Positions 49,030 to 58,640 are shown, numbered from the stretch's first letter. The stretch is 64,000 bases of DNA from Azorinus chamasolen (GCA_963576725.1 OY755236.1:69410379-69474378), one strand, 5' to 3'. Numbers and translations: made by a program. Notes: generated by a model from the letters alone, not told the origin.

Positions 49030-49264
49030 TTAACCCTTTCCTCCATGAATATTCATGCAAGAAATAATGACACAATAATATTTATTTGATTAATTTGTTA
49101 TGATAGCACATGGGCACAGAAATATTTGGCCACGGCAGAAACTGTAGAACCATATATTTATTATATCATAAGCAAACAAATCAGACTCCTATAGGAGCTG
49201 TCTGATCTGGGTCTACTCTGTTTGCAAAGGCATAGAAAGGCGTATTTATGGAGTAAAAAGTTAA
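49030..49264 (+). mobile_element. C-family palindromic MITE
   Basis: TTAACCCTTTCCTCCATGAA to TTTATGGAGTAAAAAGTTAA; the first hairpin arm is shortened (GCAAACAAATCAGACTCC). Confidence 0.91.
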
Positions 49265-49356
49265 AATACATAGTTACATAGTAGCTAATAGGGCAGACCC
49301 TGATCAAACAGCTCCTTCAAGATTAGTATGGATAATCAGGATAACTAGGGTACTAT

Positions 49357-49591
49357 TGAACCCTTTCCTCCATAAATACGCTTTTCTACGCCTCTGTAAT
49401 CATAAGTCACTACTTGAAACCATTGTGATAAATAGAGCATTTGCTCCTATGGAGCAAATGCTCTATTTATCAAAATGGTTTCAAAACTACACAATTCTAA
49501 AAAAAAATCCTTTTCTGTAGTAAATGCTCCTTTTGGGTAGATTTATTCAAAGAGGTAGGATCTAAAAATAGCCTACAAGGGAATAGGTTAA
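49357..49591 (-). mobile_element. A-family palindromic MITE (A15)
   Basis: TGAACCCTTTCCTCCATAAA to CAAGGGAATAGGTTAA; tip GCTCCTATGGAGC. Confidence 0.93.
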
Positions 49592-49619
49592 AACATATGC
49601 TTTGTTTTTCTCTCCATTA

Positions 49620-49830
49620 AATAGAAACTTTGCAAAATTATATAAAAAGTATCATTTTCAGACCTTGCTTCAATTCTTAAAATAGATTTATCTCATTTCT
49701 TTGTTAAAATACAGTCAAAGTGTCTAACAGTTTAGATCCTGATGACGCACCACATTATACAGCGTCTCATCTGGATCAAAACGTTTTGCATAGGTCATCA
49801 TGGTTTTGCCACTAGCATGCTAAGAGTAAA
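49620..49830 (+). mobile_element. F-family MITE
   Basis: TTAAATAGAAACTTTGCAAA, TAACAGTTTAGATCCTGATG, CAGCGTCTCATCTGGATCAA, GCCACTAGCATGCTAAGAG. Confidence 0.8.
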
Positions 49831-49844
49831 TATCTTTGAAAATG

Positions 49845-50037
49845 GAGAAAATCCAGATCAAACGGCTCCTGTAGAAAGTCTGATCAAGGTCTGCTCTGTT
49901 TGCTTATGAAATAATATAGATCTGATTCTAGAAGTCCTGCCATGATTAAAACTTCTGTGTTCAATTATCATAAAAAATCATCTAATTAATTTCATAGTTT
50001 TATTTCTTACATGAAAATTCATGAGGTAATGGGTTAA
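49845..50037 (-). mobile_element. C-family MITE, left end lost
   Basis: AAATCCAGATCAAACGGCTC, GATCAAGGTCTGCTCTGTTT, CCTGCCATGATTAAAAC, ATTCATGAGGTAATGGGTTA. Confidence 0.82.
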
Positions 50038-50348
50038 AGAAAATCCTTTTTATGTTACTTGGCAAGAGTTTTATCTCTGCCAACTTGTCAAAAACTGTTA
50101 CTATCCTGAGACAGTTCTTCTGAGATAGTTTTGTAACATTGCTTCAGGTTACACACAAAGGTGTTTGCATAATTCAAAATGCTGTCACAAATATTAACAA
50201 GCATTGTTGGTCTCGGTAGTAATATCTTCTAGGTCAGTTTTGATATGACTGCTCACAATCAGTGTTTTGCATCAATGACAAGTGGGTGCCCATAAGGAGC
50301 GTTACATAAGAAAGCTCTTTGAGTTTCTTGAACTTTTAATGTGTCCTT
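50038..50348. other. No recognisable feature
   Basis: About 310 bp without repeats or frames that I can assign. Confidence 0.45.
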
Positions 50349-50420
50349 ATTAATCCTTTAGCTGATGAATATTCGTGTATGAAAAAATGATATCATTATT
50401 AGCTTAATTTTTATAATGGT
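50349..50420 (+). mobile_element. C-family MITE, left third
   Basis: TTAATCCTTTAGCTGATGAA, AAAAAATGATATCATTATTA, TTTTTATAATGG. Confidence 0.72.
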
Positions 50421-50439
50421 AAACAAACGCAATATACGT

Positions 50440-50630
50440 TTTTCAAAATACAGGCCTGGTGGTAGCTTAATGCAGACTGAAAGCAATACAGAATGTTCCC
50501 GTGGGAGCTTTCTGCATTGCTTTCATTCCGCATTAAGCAGTCACCTGTGTACAAAATGCAAGAAGATCCTTTTTCAAAAAATGTTACACCCCCAGGGGCA
50601 TTTATTACAGATAATACGATATATCTTTAT
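50440..50630. mobile_element. D-family MITE, variant
   Basis: GGCCTGGTGGTAGCTTAATG, GCAATACAGAATGTTCCCGT, GGGAGCTTTCTGCATTGC, TAAGCAGTCACCTGTG, outer part ACACCCCCAGGGGCATTTAT. Confidence 0.82.
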
Positions 50631-50950
50631 TCCTTGAAGAACAGCTGACTATAACTTTGGTCAACATAAATGTCACTTATGCTTTGCTAAAATATTTTGT
50701 AAACACTTTTGTCACTTAACTTTGGCTATAATATGATTGAAAAATGCTTACACAATGTCAACAACACCTGTTATTATAATCGCTTCTGTACACTTTCCCC
50801 CATTTCAAACATACTTGTGAATTTGGGACACTTTAACTCGGTTCCATAGACTGCCTCCCTAGCCCTGGATCTCAAGACAAATATTTGAACTGACCCTTTG
50901 TGGCTTAATTAACAGCAATGTAGACCCCTACATGGCCCTAATTATGAGGA
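50631..50950. other. No recognisable feature
   Basis: Unassigned AT-rich DNA. Confidence 0.45.
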
Positions 50951-51100
50951 TTAACCCTTTACCTTATGAATATTTATGTAAGAAATAATGACATCATTAA
51001 TATTATCTGATTTTTATGATAGCATATTTATCATGAATATTTGGACATTCTACATCTTTTGTCACATTTTAAGAATTTATTCCATAGACAGGCCATTTAA
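50951..51100 (+). mobile_element. C-family MITE, left half, ending at B
   Basis: TTAACCCTTTACCTTATGAA, AGAAATAATGACATCATTAA, TATTCCATAGACAGGCCA; continues to the TTAA where B starts. Confidence 0.8.
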
Positions 51101-51345
51101 CCCTTTCCCTCATATAAACGTGTTTTCACGCATTTGCAAACAGAGTAGACCCAGATCAGACGGCTCCTAGAGGAGCCGTCTGATCAGGGTCTGCTCTGTT
51201 TTCAAGTGGAATTTGATAGATCTGTTTCTTTACTTTCTGAAATGACTACAATATTCCACCTTCCATATTTCTTCATAACTCTTTTTCCATGAATATTCAG
51301 TAGGTATTTAAATTTGGACTAAATATAGAACAGGGAAAAGGTTAA
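51097..51345 (+). mobile_element. B-family palindromic MITE, near consensus
   Basis: TTAACCCTTTCCCTCATATA, hairpin with tip GCTCCTAGAGGAGC, CATGAATATTCAGTAGG, CAGGGAAAAGGTTAA. Confidence 0.95.
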
Positions 51346-51525
51346 TGCTTTTGCAAACAGAGTAAGCCCATCTGGTCTGGGTCTGGTCTGTGTGCTTATA
51401 AAATCGTATAGATTCTGGCTGGCAAAAATGTCTTATATTCACATAAATGCCATTATAATAAAGTCATCTAATTAATATTCATGACATCATGATTTCTTAC
51501 ATAAATATTCATGAAATAAAATTAA
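51342..51525 (-). mobile_element. C-family MITE, left end lost
   Basis: GCTTTTGCAAACAGAGTAAG, reduced hairpin CATCTGGTCTGGGTCTGG, ATTAATATTCATGACATCAT, AAATATTCATGAAATAAAA. Confidence 0.8.
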
Positions 51526-51587
51526 TGAAGTAGCATACATAATACACTATTTGTCCAAGTTTGTCCATTTACATACCATAGTATCTC

Positions 51588-51735
51588 TAATAAACACTCC
51601 TGGGTGTTACATTTTTTATAAGGAGCTTTTTCCATTTTGTTCACAGGTGTTTGCTTAATTCAGAATGAAAGCAATGCTGAAAGATCTTTCTGTATTGTGC
51701 TCATTCTGCATTAATCTACCACATGATTATATTTT
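51588..51735. mobile_element. D-family MITE, variant, incomplete
   Basis: TCTAATAAACACTCCTGGGT, GTTTGCTTAATTCAGAATGA, AAGATCTTTCTGTATTG, TGCATTAATCTACCAC. The hairpin tip has collapsed. Confidence 0.75.
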
Positions 51736-51787
51736 AAAAAAAAACTATTTATTTAATGATTATTATATAGGTTTTTAATTGTTTTAT

Positions 51788-51965
51788 TTAAGAAATAATA
51801 AATTCATACCAGTGTTTTATCGTGCAATCGAACACTGGTAGGATTTGAGATGCGTAGTAATTAAATCACGAGACCAATAGGCCTCTTGATTTAATTACTA
51901 TGCATCTCAACGACTACCCGTGTTCGATTGCACGATAAAACACTGGTATAAATTTATTATTTCGA
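51788..51965. mobile_element. Long palindromic element of another kind
   Basis: AAATAATAAATTCATACCAG, TGTTTTATCGTGCAATCGAA and, inverted, TTCGATTGCACGATAAAACA, CTGGTATAAATTTATTATTT. Inner arms GAGATGCGTAGTAATTAAAT and ATTTAATTACTATGCATCTC flank CACGAGACCAATAGGCCTCT. It shares nothing with the A-I families. Confidence 0.9.
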
Positions 51966-52244
51966 TTCTAACACTTCAATTTAACTATAACTTGCACCTC
52001 CACAACGGCACGTTTCTTGTCGTACGAATTTTCGAAGCCATATTACGTCACGTTAAGCCGTTACAGCGCGTGCGGTGTGTTATGGAGAATTCAAACATAG
52101 ATACGTCCCTTCTTTGTTTATGTAGATGTGTGCACGAGGTGTGTTAGAATGATTATTAGTCAAACCCCCCCCCCCCTTCTACACACCCCACACACACTCA
52201 GAAGTAAGGGGGCATTTATTACTTGATGGATTTATTAGATAGAA
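51966..52244. other. Unassigned, with poly-C
   Basis: ATTCTAACAC (51965) and GTGTTAGAAT (52141) are inverted with respect to one another. A run of 13 C lies near 52166-52178. No gene recognised. Confidence 0.45.
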
Positions 52245-52311
52245 CCTTTTTGTCCATGAATATTCAGTAGGTATTGGAATTTGCAATAAACACAGAACAG
52301 GGAAAGGGTTA
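52245..52311 (+). mobile_element. B-family MITE, right-end fragment
   Basis: TTTTGTCCATGAATATTCAG, TAGGTATTGGAATTTGC, AACAGGGAAAGGGTTAA. Confidence 0.85.
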
Positions 52312-52388
52312 AAAAACCATCTGCTTTTAAAGCCACCTATGTTTATTCATAAAGTGGTTACTTTAGAGTGGTTTTACTGTTACAGTTT
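52312..52388. mobile_element. D-family MITE, right half
   Basis: CATCTGCTTTTAAAGCCACC, AAGTGGTTACTTTAGAGTGG, TTTTACTGTTACAG. Confidence 0.65.
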
Positions 52389-52579
52389 GTTCCCTTGTGC
52401 ATTATTTATGTAATTTTATTTTTTTGCCTTGTTTAATTGTGTGTCATGAAGGGGTCATTTAGTTCTGTATGTTGTTCTGAGTCATACAAATACAAAACAT
52501 GTGAGAAAATATTCCATCAGGATTATGCAAAACAGTGTAGACCCAAACCATATTATTAATTTCCTATTAAGCTATTTTT

Positions 52580-52778
52580 TTTAACTACAGTTGTTACCAT
52601 ATTATAATGAAATAGGGAAGGTGGAGCATTGTAGCCATTTTAGAAAGTAAAGACACAGATCTTTGGAATTCTATTAACAGAGTAGACCCTGATCAGACGG
52701 CTCCTCTAGGAGCCTTCTGATCTGGGTCTACTCTATTTGCAGATGCGTGAAAACACGTTTATATGAGGGAAAGGGTTA
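52580..52778 (-). mobile_element. B-family MITE at a D TTAA
   Basis: ATTATAATGAAATAGGGAAG, TTGTAGCCATTTTAGAAAG, hairpin GTAGACCCTGATCAGACGG with tip GCTCCTCTAGGAGC, ATATGAGGGAAAGGGTTAA. The final TTAA leads straight into D core sequence. Confidence 0.9.
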
Positions 52779-52912
52779 ATGCACGATGAAAGTAATGCAG
52801 AAAGCTCCTTCATCTTTCTGCCAAACTTTCATCTTGCATTAAGCTACCACCTGTCTTTAAGACCCGGACTTAATCCTCTTGTTGGTGGTCACTTTAGAGA
52901 GGTTAGACAGTA
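52775..52912. mobile_element. D-family MITE, right part
   Basis: TTAATGCACGATGAAAGTAA, GCAGAAAGCTCCTTC, TTAAGCTACCACCTGTC, GTCACTTTAGAGAGGTTAG. The left part is missing or lies beyond the eroded B end. Confidence 0.82.
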
Positions 52913-53082
52913 AGTGACAAATCATGTACATCAACCAAGCACTGAATACAGTATGTACACCAAGATACAAGTTGAAAAGTTTCCATTGGTAACGTCAAGA
53001 AGTTATTCCTGGCATCTGATCATAACAAATGTTATCAGATAAAGTAAAAATCATCTAAAATTCGCTTTAAGAATAAACACTA
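52913..53082. repeat. First copy of a local duplication flank
   Basis: AAGTGACAAATCATGTACAT, GTATGTACACCAAGATACAA, GTTTCCATTGGTAACG. The same sequence, diverged, follows the D element at 53307-53467, so D and flank were duplicated together. Confidence 0.75.
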
Positions 53083-53306
53083 TAACCCTTTCTCTCATAC
53101 AAATGCTTATTCACACCTTTGCCAACAGTGTAGACTCAGATCAGATATTTCCTACAGGAACAGTCCTCCCTGTTTGCTTATGAAATCATAATAGATCTGA
53201 CTCAGTTTCTACCAATACAAAGTTACCCCATGTACAAATTCAGCTAATAAATATTCACGATGTCATTATTTCTGACATGAATATGCAGCAGTTAATAAAG
53301 GGTTAA
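53083..53306 (-). mobile_element. C-family palindromic MITE
   Basis: TATAACCCTTTCTCTCATAC, AGTGTAGACTCAGATCAGAT, ACTCAGTTTCTACC, ATATTCACGATGTCATTATT, AATAAAGGGTTAA. Confidence 0.88.
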
Positions 53307-53467
53307 AATCAGGTGGTTGCTTAATGTAGGACAAAGTAATACAGAAAGCTCCTGCAGGAGCTTTCTGAATAGTTTTCATCTTGCATTAAGCTACCACCTG
53401 TCTTAGACCCAGAACTAAACCTCATTTTAGTGGTGGCTTTACATGGGTTTTTTCTATTACATGTATA
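53307..53467. mobile_element. D-family palindromic MITE
   Basis: AATCAGGTGGTTGCTTAATG, tip AAGCTCCTGCAGGAGCTT, TTAAGCTACCACCTGTC, TTTAGTGGTGGCTTTACATG. Confidence 0.85.
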
Positions 53468-53575
53468 TAAGTGACCAATCATGTATGTCAGGTAAATACT
53501 GAATGCAGTATGTACACCAAAATACAAGTTGGAAAGTTTCCATTTGTAATTTTAAGAAATGATCATAACAAACAT
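53468..53575. repeat. Second copy of the duplication flank
   Basis: AAGTGACCAATCATGTATGT, GTATGTACACCAAAATACAA, GTTTCCATTTGTAATT, TGATCATAACAAACATT; matches 52913-53030. Confidence 0.75.
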
Positions 53576-53799
53576 TCCTTTACTCCATGAATATTGTTAT
53601 AATAGATCATTGACACAGGCATTTGTGGCCATATCAGAAATTGTAGAATCATATATATATATATATACATCTACATGTATATTATACCATAAGCAAACAG
53701 GGAAGACCCTCGTCAAATTGCTCCTACAGGAGCCCTATGATCTGGGTCTTCTCTGTTTGCAAAGGTGTAGAAAGGTGTATCTATGGAGTAAAGGGTTAA
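53576..53799 (+). mobile_element. C-family MITE with (AT)n expansion
   Basis: CCTTTACTCCATGAATATTG, ATTGTAGAATC, then ATATATATATATATATA, hairpin GAAGACCCTCGTCAAATTGC, tip GCTCCTACAGGAGC, GGAGTAAAGGGTTAA. Confidence 0.9.
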
Positions 53800-53855
53800 A
53801 CAAATAGAGTAAAACTCATCTAAATTGACCACAGTAAGAACAAACATAGGTGGCT

Positions 53856-54056
53856 ATAACCCCGCCTTTATATACATGCCTTTTCATGCATTTGCAAACA
53901 GAGTAGATCCAGATCAGATGGCTCCTATAGGATCAAGATCTGCTCTGTTTGCTTATGGTATAACACAGCTATGATTCTATAGTTTCTGTCTGAGCCAATT
54001 TTAACATCATGTGTACATATGCCATCAAAATTGTGCTAATAAATATTCATAATGTC
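53856..54056 (-). mobile_element. C-family MITE, cut by G
   Basis: TATAACCCCGCCTTTATATA, GTAGATCCAGATCAGATGGC, TCTGTCTGAGCC, AATAAATATTCATAATGTCA, then G sequence. Confidence 0.85.
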
Positions 54057-54180
54057 AGGGTCTGCACTGTTTGTTGTTCAAAATCCTCTATGAAATTTAA
54101 GCCTTTCAGATGGAATGGACTTTATCATTGAAACTCTGATGAGCCATTTCACTTTGAAAAATAAGCATTCAAAGTGTTAA
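54057..54180 (+). mobile_element. G-family MITE, right half
   Basis: GGGTCTGCACTGTTTGTTGT, TCAAAATCCTCTATGAAATT, GAGCCATTTCACTTTG, AAGCATTCAAAGTGTTAA. Confidence 0.85.
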
Positions 54181-54426
54181 ACCTTTTCCTTTATATAAAC
54201 GCTTTTTCAAGCATTTACAAACAGAATAGACCCAGATCAGTTGGCTCCTATAGGAGTCGTCTGACCAGGGTCTGCTCTGTTTGCATATGGAATGGTATAG
54301 ATTAGTTTTTCAGTTACTGGCACTGTAAAAAAAAACACTTGTTAAGAAAGCTGTTAAAATTTATGGCTACTTAATATTCATATGGTCATTATTTCTTACA
54401 TAAACAGTAAACAGGGGAAAGTGTTA
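54177..54426 (+). mobile_element. B-left/C-right hybrid MITE
   Basis: Left TTAAACCTTTTCCTTTATAT and arms GTAGTCGTCTGACCAGGGTC-type are B. The right side has CAGTTACTGGCACTG, CTTAATATTCATATGGTCAT and TTATTTCTTACATAAACAG, which are C, before GGGGAAAGTGTTAA. Confidence 0.8.
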
Positions 54427-54469
54427 ACATTTCACCCATCAAAAATCGGACTGTAAAAGTCTTTGTTAT

Positions 54470-54840
54470 CTGTAAATTTGTAGTGCATTCATATTATATT
54501 ATCCTCTCTGTTTTCAAAATTCATGATCATTGTGTCAAAATATTGGAATCCTAATGAGCTACATGATTTGTGACTTTTTGTACTACAGTAAAACCTCTCT
54601 ATAATGGCCTCTAAATTGTGTTAATTAGTTGGTAATTAGAGCAGGTGGCTGCTTAAAGCAAGGTGAAAGTAAAGCAGAATGCTCCTATAGGAGCGTTCTG
54701 TTTTACTTTCACCTTGCTTTTAGCAGCCACCTGCCTTTGACACAAAATACTTGATGTAATTTAGTGGTCATTATAGAGAGGTTGTACTGTATCTGGATCC
54801 AGACTAAATTTGTGCTACAACATTCCAACTCTATGGTTAC
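54470..54840 (+). mobile_element. F-like MITE interrupted by D
   Basis: GTCAAAATATTGGAATCCTA, ATGAGCTACATGATTTGTGA before the D element, and ATCTGGATCCAGACTAAATT after it. Together they form a degraded F hairpin. Confidence 0.55.
54587..54793. mobile_element. D-family palindromic MITE
   Basis: TACAGTAAAACCTCTCTATA to TATAGAGAGGTTGTACTGTA; core AGCAGGTGGCTGCTTAAAGC, tip ATGCTCCTATAGGAGCGT. Confidence 0.96.
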
Positions 54841-54861
54841 CAATTCTGCTCACAGCTTTCA

Positions 54862-55030
54862 TTAACCCTTCCCCTGTTTACATATTCATGTAAGAAATAA
54901 TGACATCATCAATATGGATTACCTGAATTTTCATAATGGCATATTGCATAGAATGTTATGGTAGAAACTATAGTCGTCTTTATCATAATATTCATGGCTC
55001 TACTCTGTTTGCAAATGTGTCAGACAGGAT
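54862..55030 (+). mobile_element. C-family MITE, most of hairpin deleted
   Basis: TTAACCCTTCCCCTGTTTAC, AAGAAATAATGACATCATC, TATTCATGGCTCTACTCTGT, TTGCAAATGTGTCAGACAGG. Confidence 0.8.
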
Positions 55031-55045
55031 TAGCAAGGTGCCCTT

Positions 55046-55279
55046 TAACTGATAGAAACACATCTGTAAACTGAGTAGTCACAGATCTGATGGCTCTTAC
55101 AAGAGACATTTGATCAGGGTCTGCTCTGTTTGCTTGTGGAATAATATGGATCAGACCCTACAGTTTCTGCCATGGGCAAAACGTCTTGTGTTCATCACAT
55201 GACCATTATAAAATTTAAGCTAATAAATATTCATAATGTCATTTTTTCTTACATGAATATTCATCAGGTAAAGGGTTAA
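55046..55279 (-). mobile_element. C-family palindromic MITE
   Basis: TTAACTGATAGAAACACATC, CACAGATCTGATGGCTC, GATCAGGGTCTGCTCTGTTT, CTTACATGAATATTCATCAG, GTAAAGGGTTAA. Confidence 0.9.
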
Positions 55280-55349
55280 CCTTTAAAACCTGCTATAGAC
55301 CATCAATGAATACATGTACAAACAGGCTGGATCCAGATTTTATAACCTG

Positions 55350-55552
55350 CTATATACCATAGATACATCTTTTAATGCCATTTGCAAACAGAGTAGACCC
55401 AGATCAGATGGCTCATTATATTTGTAAAATATTTTATTTCTCACATGAATATTCAACAGACTTAACACATTCCCTCATAGGATATTTTAGACCCAACCTC
55501 TTTGTATGTTGTCATTATTTCTTACATTGATACTGAACAGGGAAAGGGTTAA
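55350..55552. mobile_element. C, A and C fragments in series
   Basis: 55350-55465: C with GCAAACAGAGTAGACCCAGA, ACATGAATATTCAACAG. 55463-55506: A left end TTAACACATTCCCTCATAGG (A16). 55507-55552: GTCATTATTTCTTACATTGA, GAACAGGGAAAGGGTTAA. Confidence 0.7.
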
Positions 55553-55791
55553 CCTTTTCCTTCATATAAACACATTTTCAAGTATTTGCAAACAGAGTAG
55601 ACCCAGATCAGACAACTCTTATGAGAGCCATCTGATCAGGCTCTGCTCTGCTTGCCAATTGAATTTGATAGAGCTGTTTTTTTATTCTCTAAAATGGCTA
55701 CACTGTTTCACCTTTCATATTTCATTATAACTATTCTGTCCATAAATATTGAGTAGGTATTGAAATTTGAAATAAACAGGGAAAGGGTTAA
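55549..55791 (+). mobile_element. B-family palindromic MITE
   Basis: TTAACCTTTTCCTTCATATA, GTAGACCCAGATCAGACAAC, GCCATCTGATCAGGCTCTGC, CTAAAATGGCTACACTG, CAGGGAAAGGGTTAA. Shares its first TTAA with the fragment before it. Confidence 0.93.
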
Positions 55792-55917
55792 GATTATTTA
55801 ATAAAACAAATCAATACCGGGTAAGTATTTGTTTCACTGAAGACTTACCACAATGGTGAAATTGTGATAACCTCTTCAAATAAGTTTCATCAAGGTATGA
55901 AGCAATTCTACAAATGC

Positions 55918-56083
55918 TTAACCCTTTACTCCATGAATATTCATGTAAAAACTAATGTAGATGCGATTCTTGAGTTTCTGCCATATTAAAACAAATCCTG
56001 TATCCATGTATCAAAATAAAAAATCAGCTAATAAATTTTCAGGATATCATAACATGAATATTGAAGAGTTGAAGGCTTAAATA
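55918..56083. mobile_element. C-derived MITE lacking a hairpin
   Basis: Left TTAACCCTTTACTCCATGAA is a plus-type C end. The remainder (GAGTTTCTGCCATATTAAAA, AACATGAATATTGAAGAG) is minus-type, so the central hairpin was deleted between inverted halves or two elements fused. Confidence 0.7.
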
Positions 56084-56179
56084 TTCTCAGATAACTGAAG
56101 TATGGTGTTAAAAGTTATGCTGATAGTTGGTTTGCATCATAATCAACTATAACTCTCTGCATGATAAGTACATGTAACT

Positions 56180-56390
56180 GTACAGTAAAACCTCTCTATA
56201 ACGGCCACTAAATTACATCAAGTATATCGTATTAAAGGTAGGTGGCTGCTGAAAGCAAGGTGAAAGTAAAACAGAACGCTCCTATAGGAGCGTTCTGTTT
56301 TACTATCACCTTGCTTTAAGCAGCCACCTGCCCTAAATACCAAATAACTAACACTATTTCGTGGTCGCTATGGAGAGGTTTTACTGTAGT
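56180..56390. mobile_element. D-family palindromic MITE
   Basis: TACAGTAAAACCTCTCTATA to CTATGGAGAGGTTTTACTGT with AG; core GGTAGGTGGCTGCTGAAAGC, tip ACGCTCCTATAGGAGCGT. Closest to the 54587 copy. Confidence 0.96.
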
Positions 56391-56589
56391 TATAATAAAA
56401 ATGTCATCTGCTGCAATTATCAAAGTTAAATTTTCTTCCATTACACATTTGGCATATGATTTAAATCTGAATTGAAAAAAGACAAAAAAAACTCAGCTAA
56501 AAATTAAATGAGCTAGTTCGAATGTAGTTTGAAGCAATCATCCTGATGCTGACAGGATACATACACAAACTAGAACTATCACTAAAGGC

Positions 56590-57262
56590 GATAGAATACC
56601 CCCGCTCAGCTGCCTTGATCACAAATCAAACAAAACCTTTACCAAAATTTTCTGATTTAAAAAGGGCCATAATTCTGTCAAAATGCTTGACAGTTATCCG
56701 GTATGTACTATTGCCTACAGATGAAGCCTGTGATGGTGAACAAGTGTTCCAAGTTTCAAAGCTTTCTCACAGGGTTATGAAAATAAGTGGACTTTATAAA
56801 AAAATATAACCAAAAATTCTAAGTTAAAAGGGCTACAATTCTGTCAAAATGCTTGACAGAGTTATGTATTCTTGCCTACAGATGAAGCTTGTGATGGTGA
56901 ACAAGTGTGTAAGGTTTCAAAGCTTTATCCCAAAGGCTTGTGTAGATAAGTGGACTTAACAAAAACCTTAACCGAACAAATTAATATAAAAAGGGCCATA
57001 ATTCTGTCAAAACTTGACAGAGATATGTACTCTTGCCTACAGATAAAACTTGTGATGGTAGGCAAGTGTGTAAAGTTTCAAAGCTTTATCTTAAAGGGTT
57101 ATGTAAATAAGTGGACTTAAACCAGGTTGTGCCACGGGCAGACAGACAGACAGAGACTGACAGACAGACAGAGACAGACGGACGGACGGACGGACCAACC
57201 AACCAACCGACCGACACACTGACTCCTATAATAACTAACCCCTCTCATTTGCGGGGGTATAA
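56590..57262 (+). repeat. SINE-like repeat with tandem core (AAAAGGGCCATAATTCTG)
   Basis: Three ~165-bp units, each with AAGGGCCATAATTCTGTCAA, TTGCCTACAGATGAAGC, CAAGTGTGTAAGGTTTCAAA and GTGGACTTAA. Then CAGA/GGAC/CAAC microsatellites (57138-57215) and a tail CTAACCCCTCTCATTTGCGG with GGGTATAATAATG. Same layout as the 41-43 kb core but different unit sequence. Confidence 0.88.
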
Positions 57263-57307
57263 TAATGTTGAAAGAAAGCACCATACAACAATAAGACACC
57301 ACCCCCA

Positions 57308-57329
57308 ACACACACACACACACACACAT
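57308..57329 (+). repeat. (CA)n microsatellite
   Basis: About ten CA units. A minus-strand valine/cysteine open frame here is a by-product of the simple repeats. Confidence 0.93.
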
Positions 57330-57414
57330 CCCCCACTCCGAGCTTCACGTGCTACCTGCTGATCAATGAAACACATTTGAGCCAAATGAGAAACTTATTC
57401 ACTGGGCATTTCAT

Positions 57415-57643
57415 TTAATCCTTTCCTCCATAAATACACCTTTCTATGCCTCTGTAATAGTCTCTTCTTGAAACGATTGTGATAAATAGAGCATTTGCTC
57501 CATAGGAGCAAATGCTCTATTTATCACAATAGTTTCTATACTATACAATTATAACATTTTGCTTTTCTCCAGTAAATGCTCCTTTTGGTTAGATTTACTC
57601 AAAGAGATTGGGTCTAAAAATAGCCTATGGAGGAATGGGTTAA
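57415..57643 (-). mobile_element. A-family palindromic MITE (A17)
   Basis: TTAATCCTTTCCTCCATAAA to TATGGAGGAATGGGTTAA; tip GCTCCATAGGAGC. Confidence 0.94.
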
Positions 57644-57784
57644 ATCAAAACCTTTTGAGATAAAAATTGCATGTGAAGAGACAGTTTGAAAAAGGAAAAC
57701 AGACCAGATGAAAAGTAAACTAACCCTTTACTCCATGAAAATTTATGCAGAGCTACAGATAAAGGTGCATACCCAAATACTAAA

Positions 57785-57895
57785 ATCGTCAATTCTCCAC
57801 CAAATCCTGTGACAATGCTGTGACAATTTGTTAGAATTGTCTCGAAGATACGAATCTAAAGAGTGGTCGCAGCATAGGGTTTGGTGAAGAAATAA
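57785..57895. mobile_element. H-family palindrome
   Basis: AATTCTCCACCAAATCCTGT, GAATTGTCTCGAAGATACGA, AAGAGTGGTCGCAGCATAGG, GTTTGGTGAAGAAAT. A C left end (AACCCTTTACTCCATGAAAA) lies at 57722-57750. Confidence 0.75.
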
Positions 57896-57978
57896 AGAAG
57901 CTATTCTTGAAAATGTTTTAATTTACACATCTTATCTGGACCTCAGGTTAACTTGTAATCAATTATTTATTCACTGCT

Positions 57979-58234
57979 AATAACCCTTTCCTCCATGAGT
58001 ATTTATGTAAGAAATAATTGCGTCATAAATATTAATTAGATCATTCTTTTATAATGACATATGAGCATAGGACCTTTTGGTAAAGTAAGCAGAAGCTGCA
58101 GAATCAGATCTATAATATATATCATCAGCAAACAGAGAAGACCCTGATCAGACGGCTACTACAGGAGCCATTTGATCTTGGTCTACTCTGTTTGCAAAGG
58201 CGTAGAAAGGAGTATTAATGGAGTAAAGGGTTAA
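57979..58234 (+). mobile_element. C-family palindromic MITE
   Basis: AATAACCCTTTCCTCCATGA to AATGGAGTAAAGGGTTAA; hairpin GAAGACCCTGATCAGACGGC; tip GCTACTACAGGAGC. Confidence 0.92.
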
Positions 58235-58640
58235 TTAGATGAATTATGAAATTGGCATTATGGACACAGGAAATGTCGGGTCATTGCAAAAACAATAGAA
58301 TCAGACCTTTTCCTTCATGAATATTTATGCAAGAAATAATGATGTCATGAATTACTTTGTTATAATAGCACATGGACATAGGAAATTTTTAGCCACAGTA
58401 GAAACTGTAGATCATACCTATATTATGTGATACACAAACAGAGCAGACCCTGATCAGACGGCTCGGCTCCTATAGGAGCCGTCTGATCTGGGTCTACTCT
58501 GTTTGCAAAGGCATAGAAAGGCGTATTTATGGAGTAAAGGGTTAAAAAGCAAACAGAATAGACCCTGATCAGATGACTCCAGTAAAAATTTGATCTGGGT
58601 CTATTCTGTCTGCAAAGGCATTAAAAACATAGATTACTTA
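58235..58640 (+). mobile_element. C-family MITE interrupted by another C
   Basis: ATTATGAAATTGGCATTATG, GACACAGGAAATGTCGGGTC, ACAATAGAATCAGA, then the inner C, then AAAGCAAACAGAATAGACCC, TTTGATCTGGGTCTATTCTG. The outer left end is missing. Confidence 0.82.
58303..58545 (+). mobile_element. C-family MITE inserted in C, near consensus
   Basis: CCTTTTCCTTCATGAATATT to TATGGAGTAAAGGGTTAA. The hairpin tip has a 6-bp repeat (CGGCTCGGCTCC). The left TTAA has decayed. Confidence 0.9.

Noticed and set aside
57117..57362. Open frames over the CAGA/GGAC and CA repeats
   Set aside because: Simple-sequence translations only.
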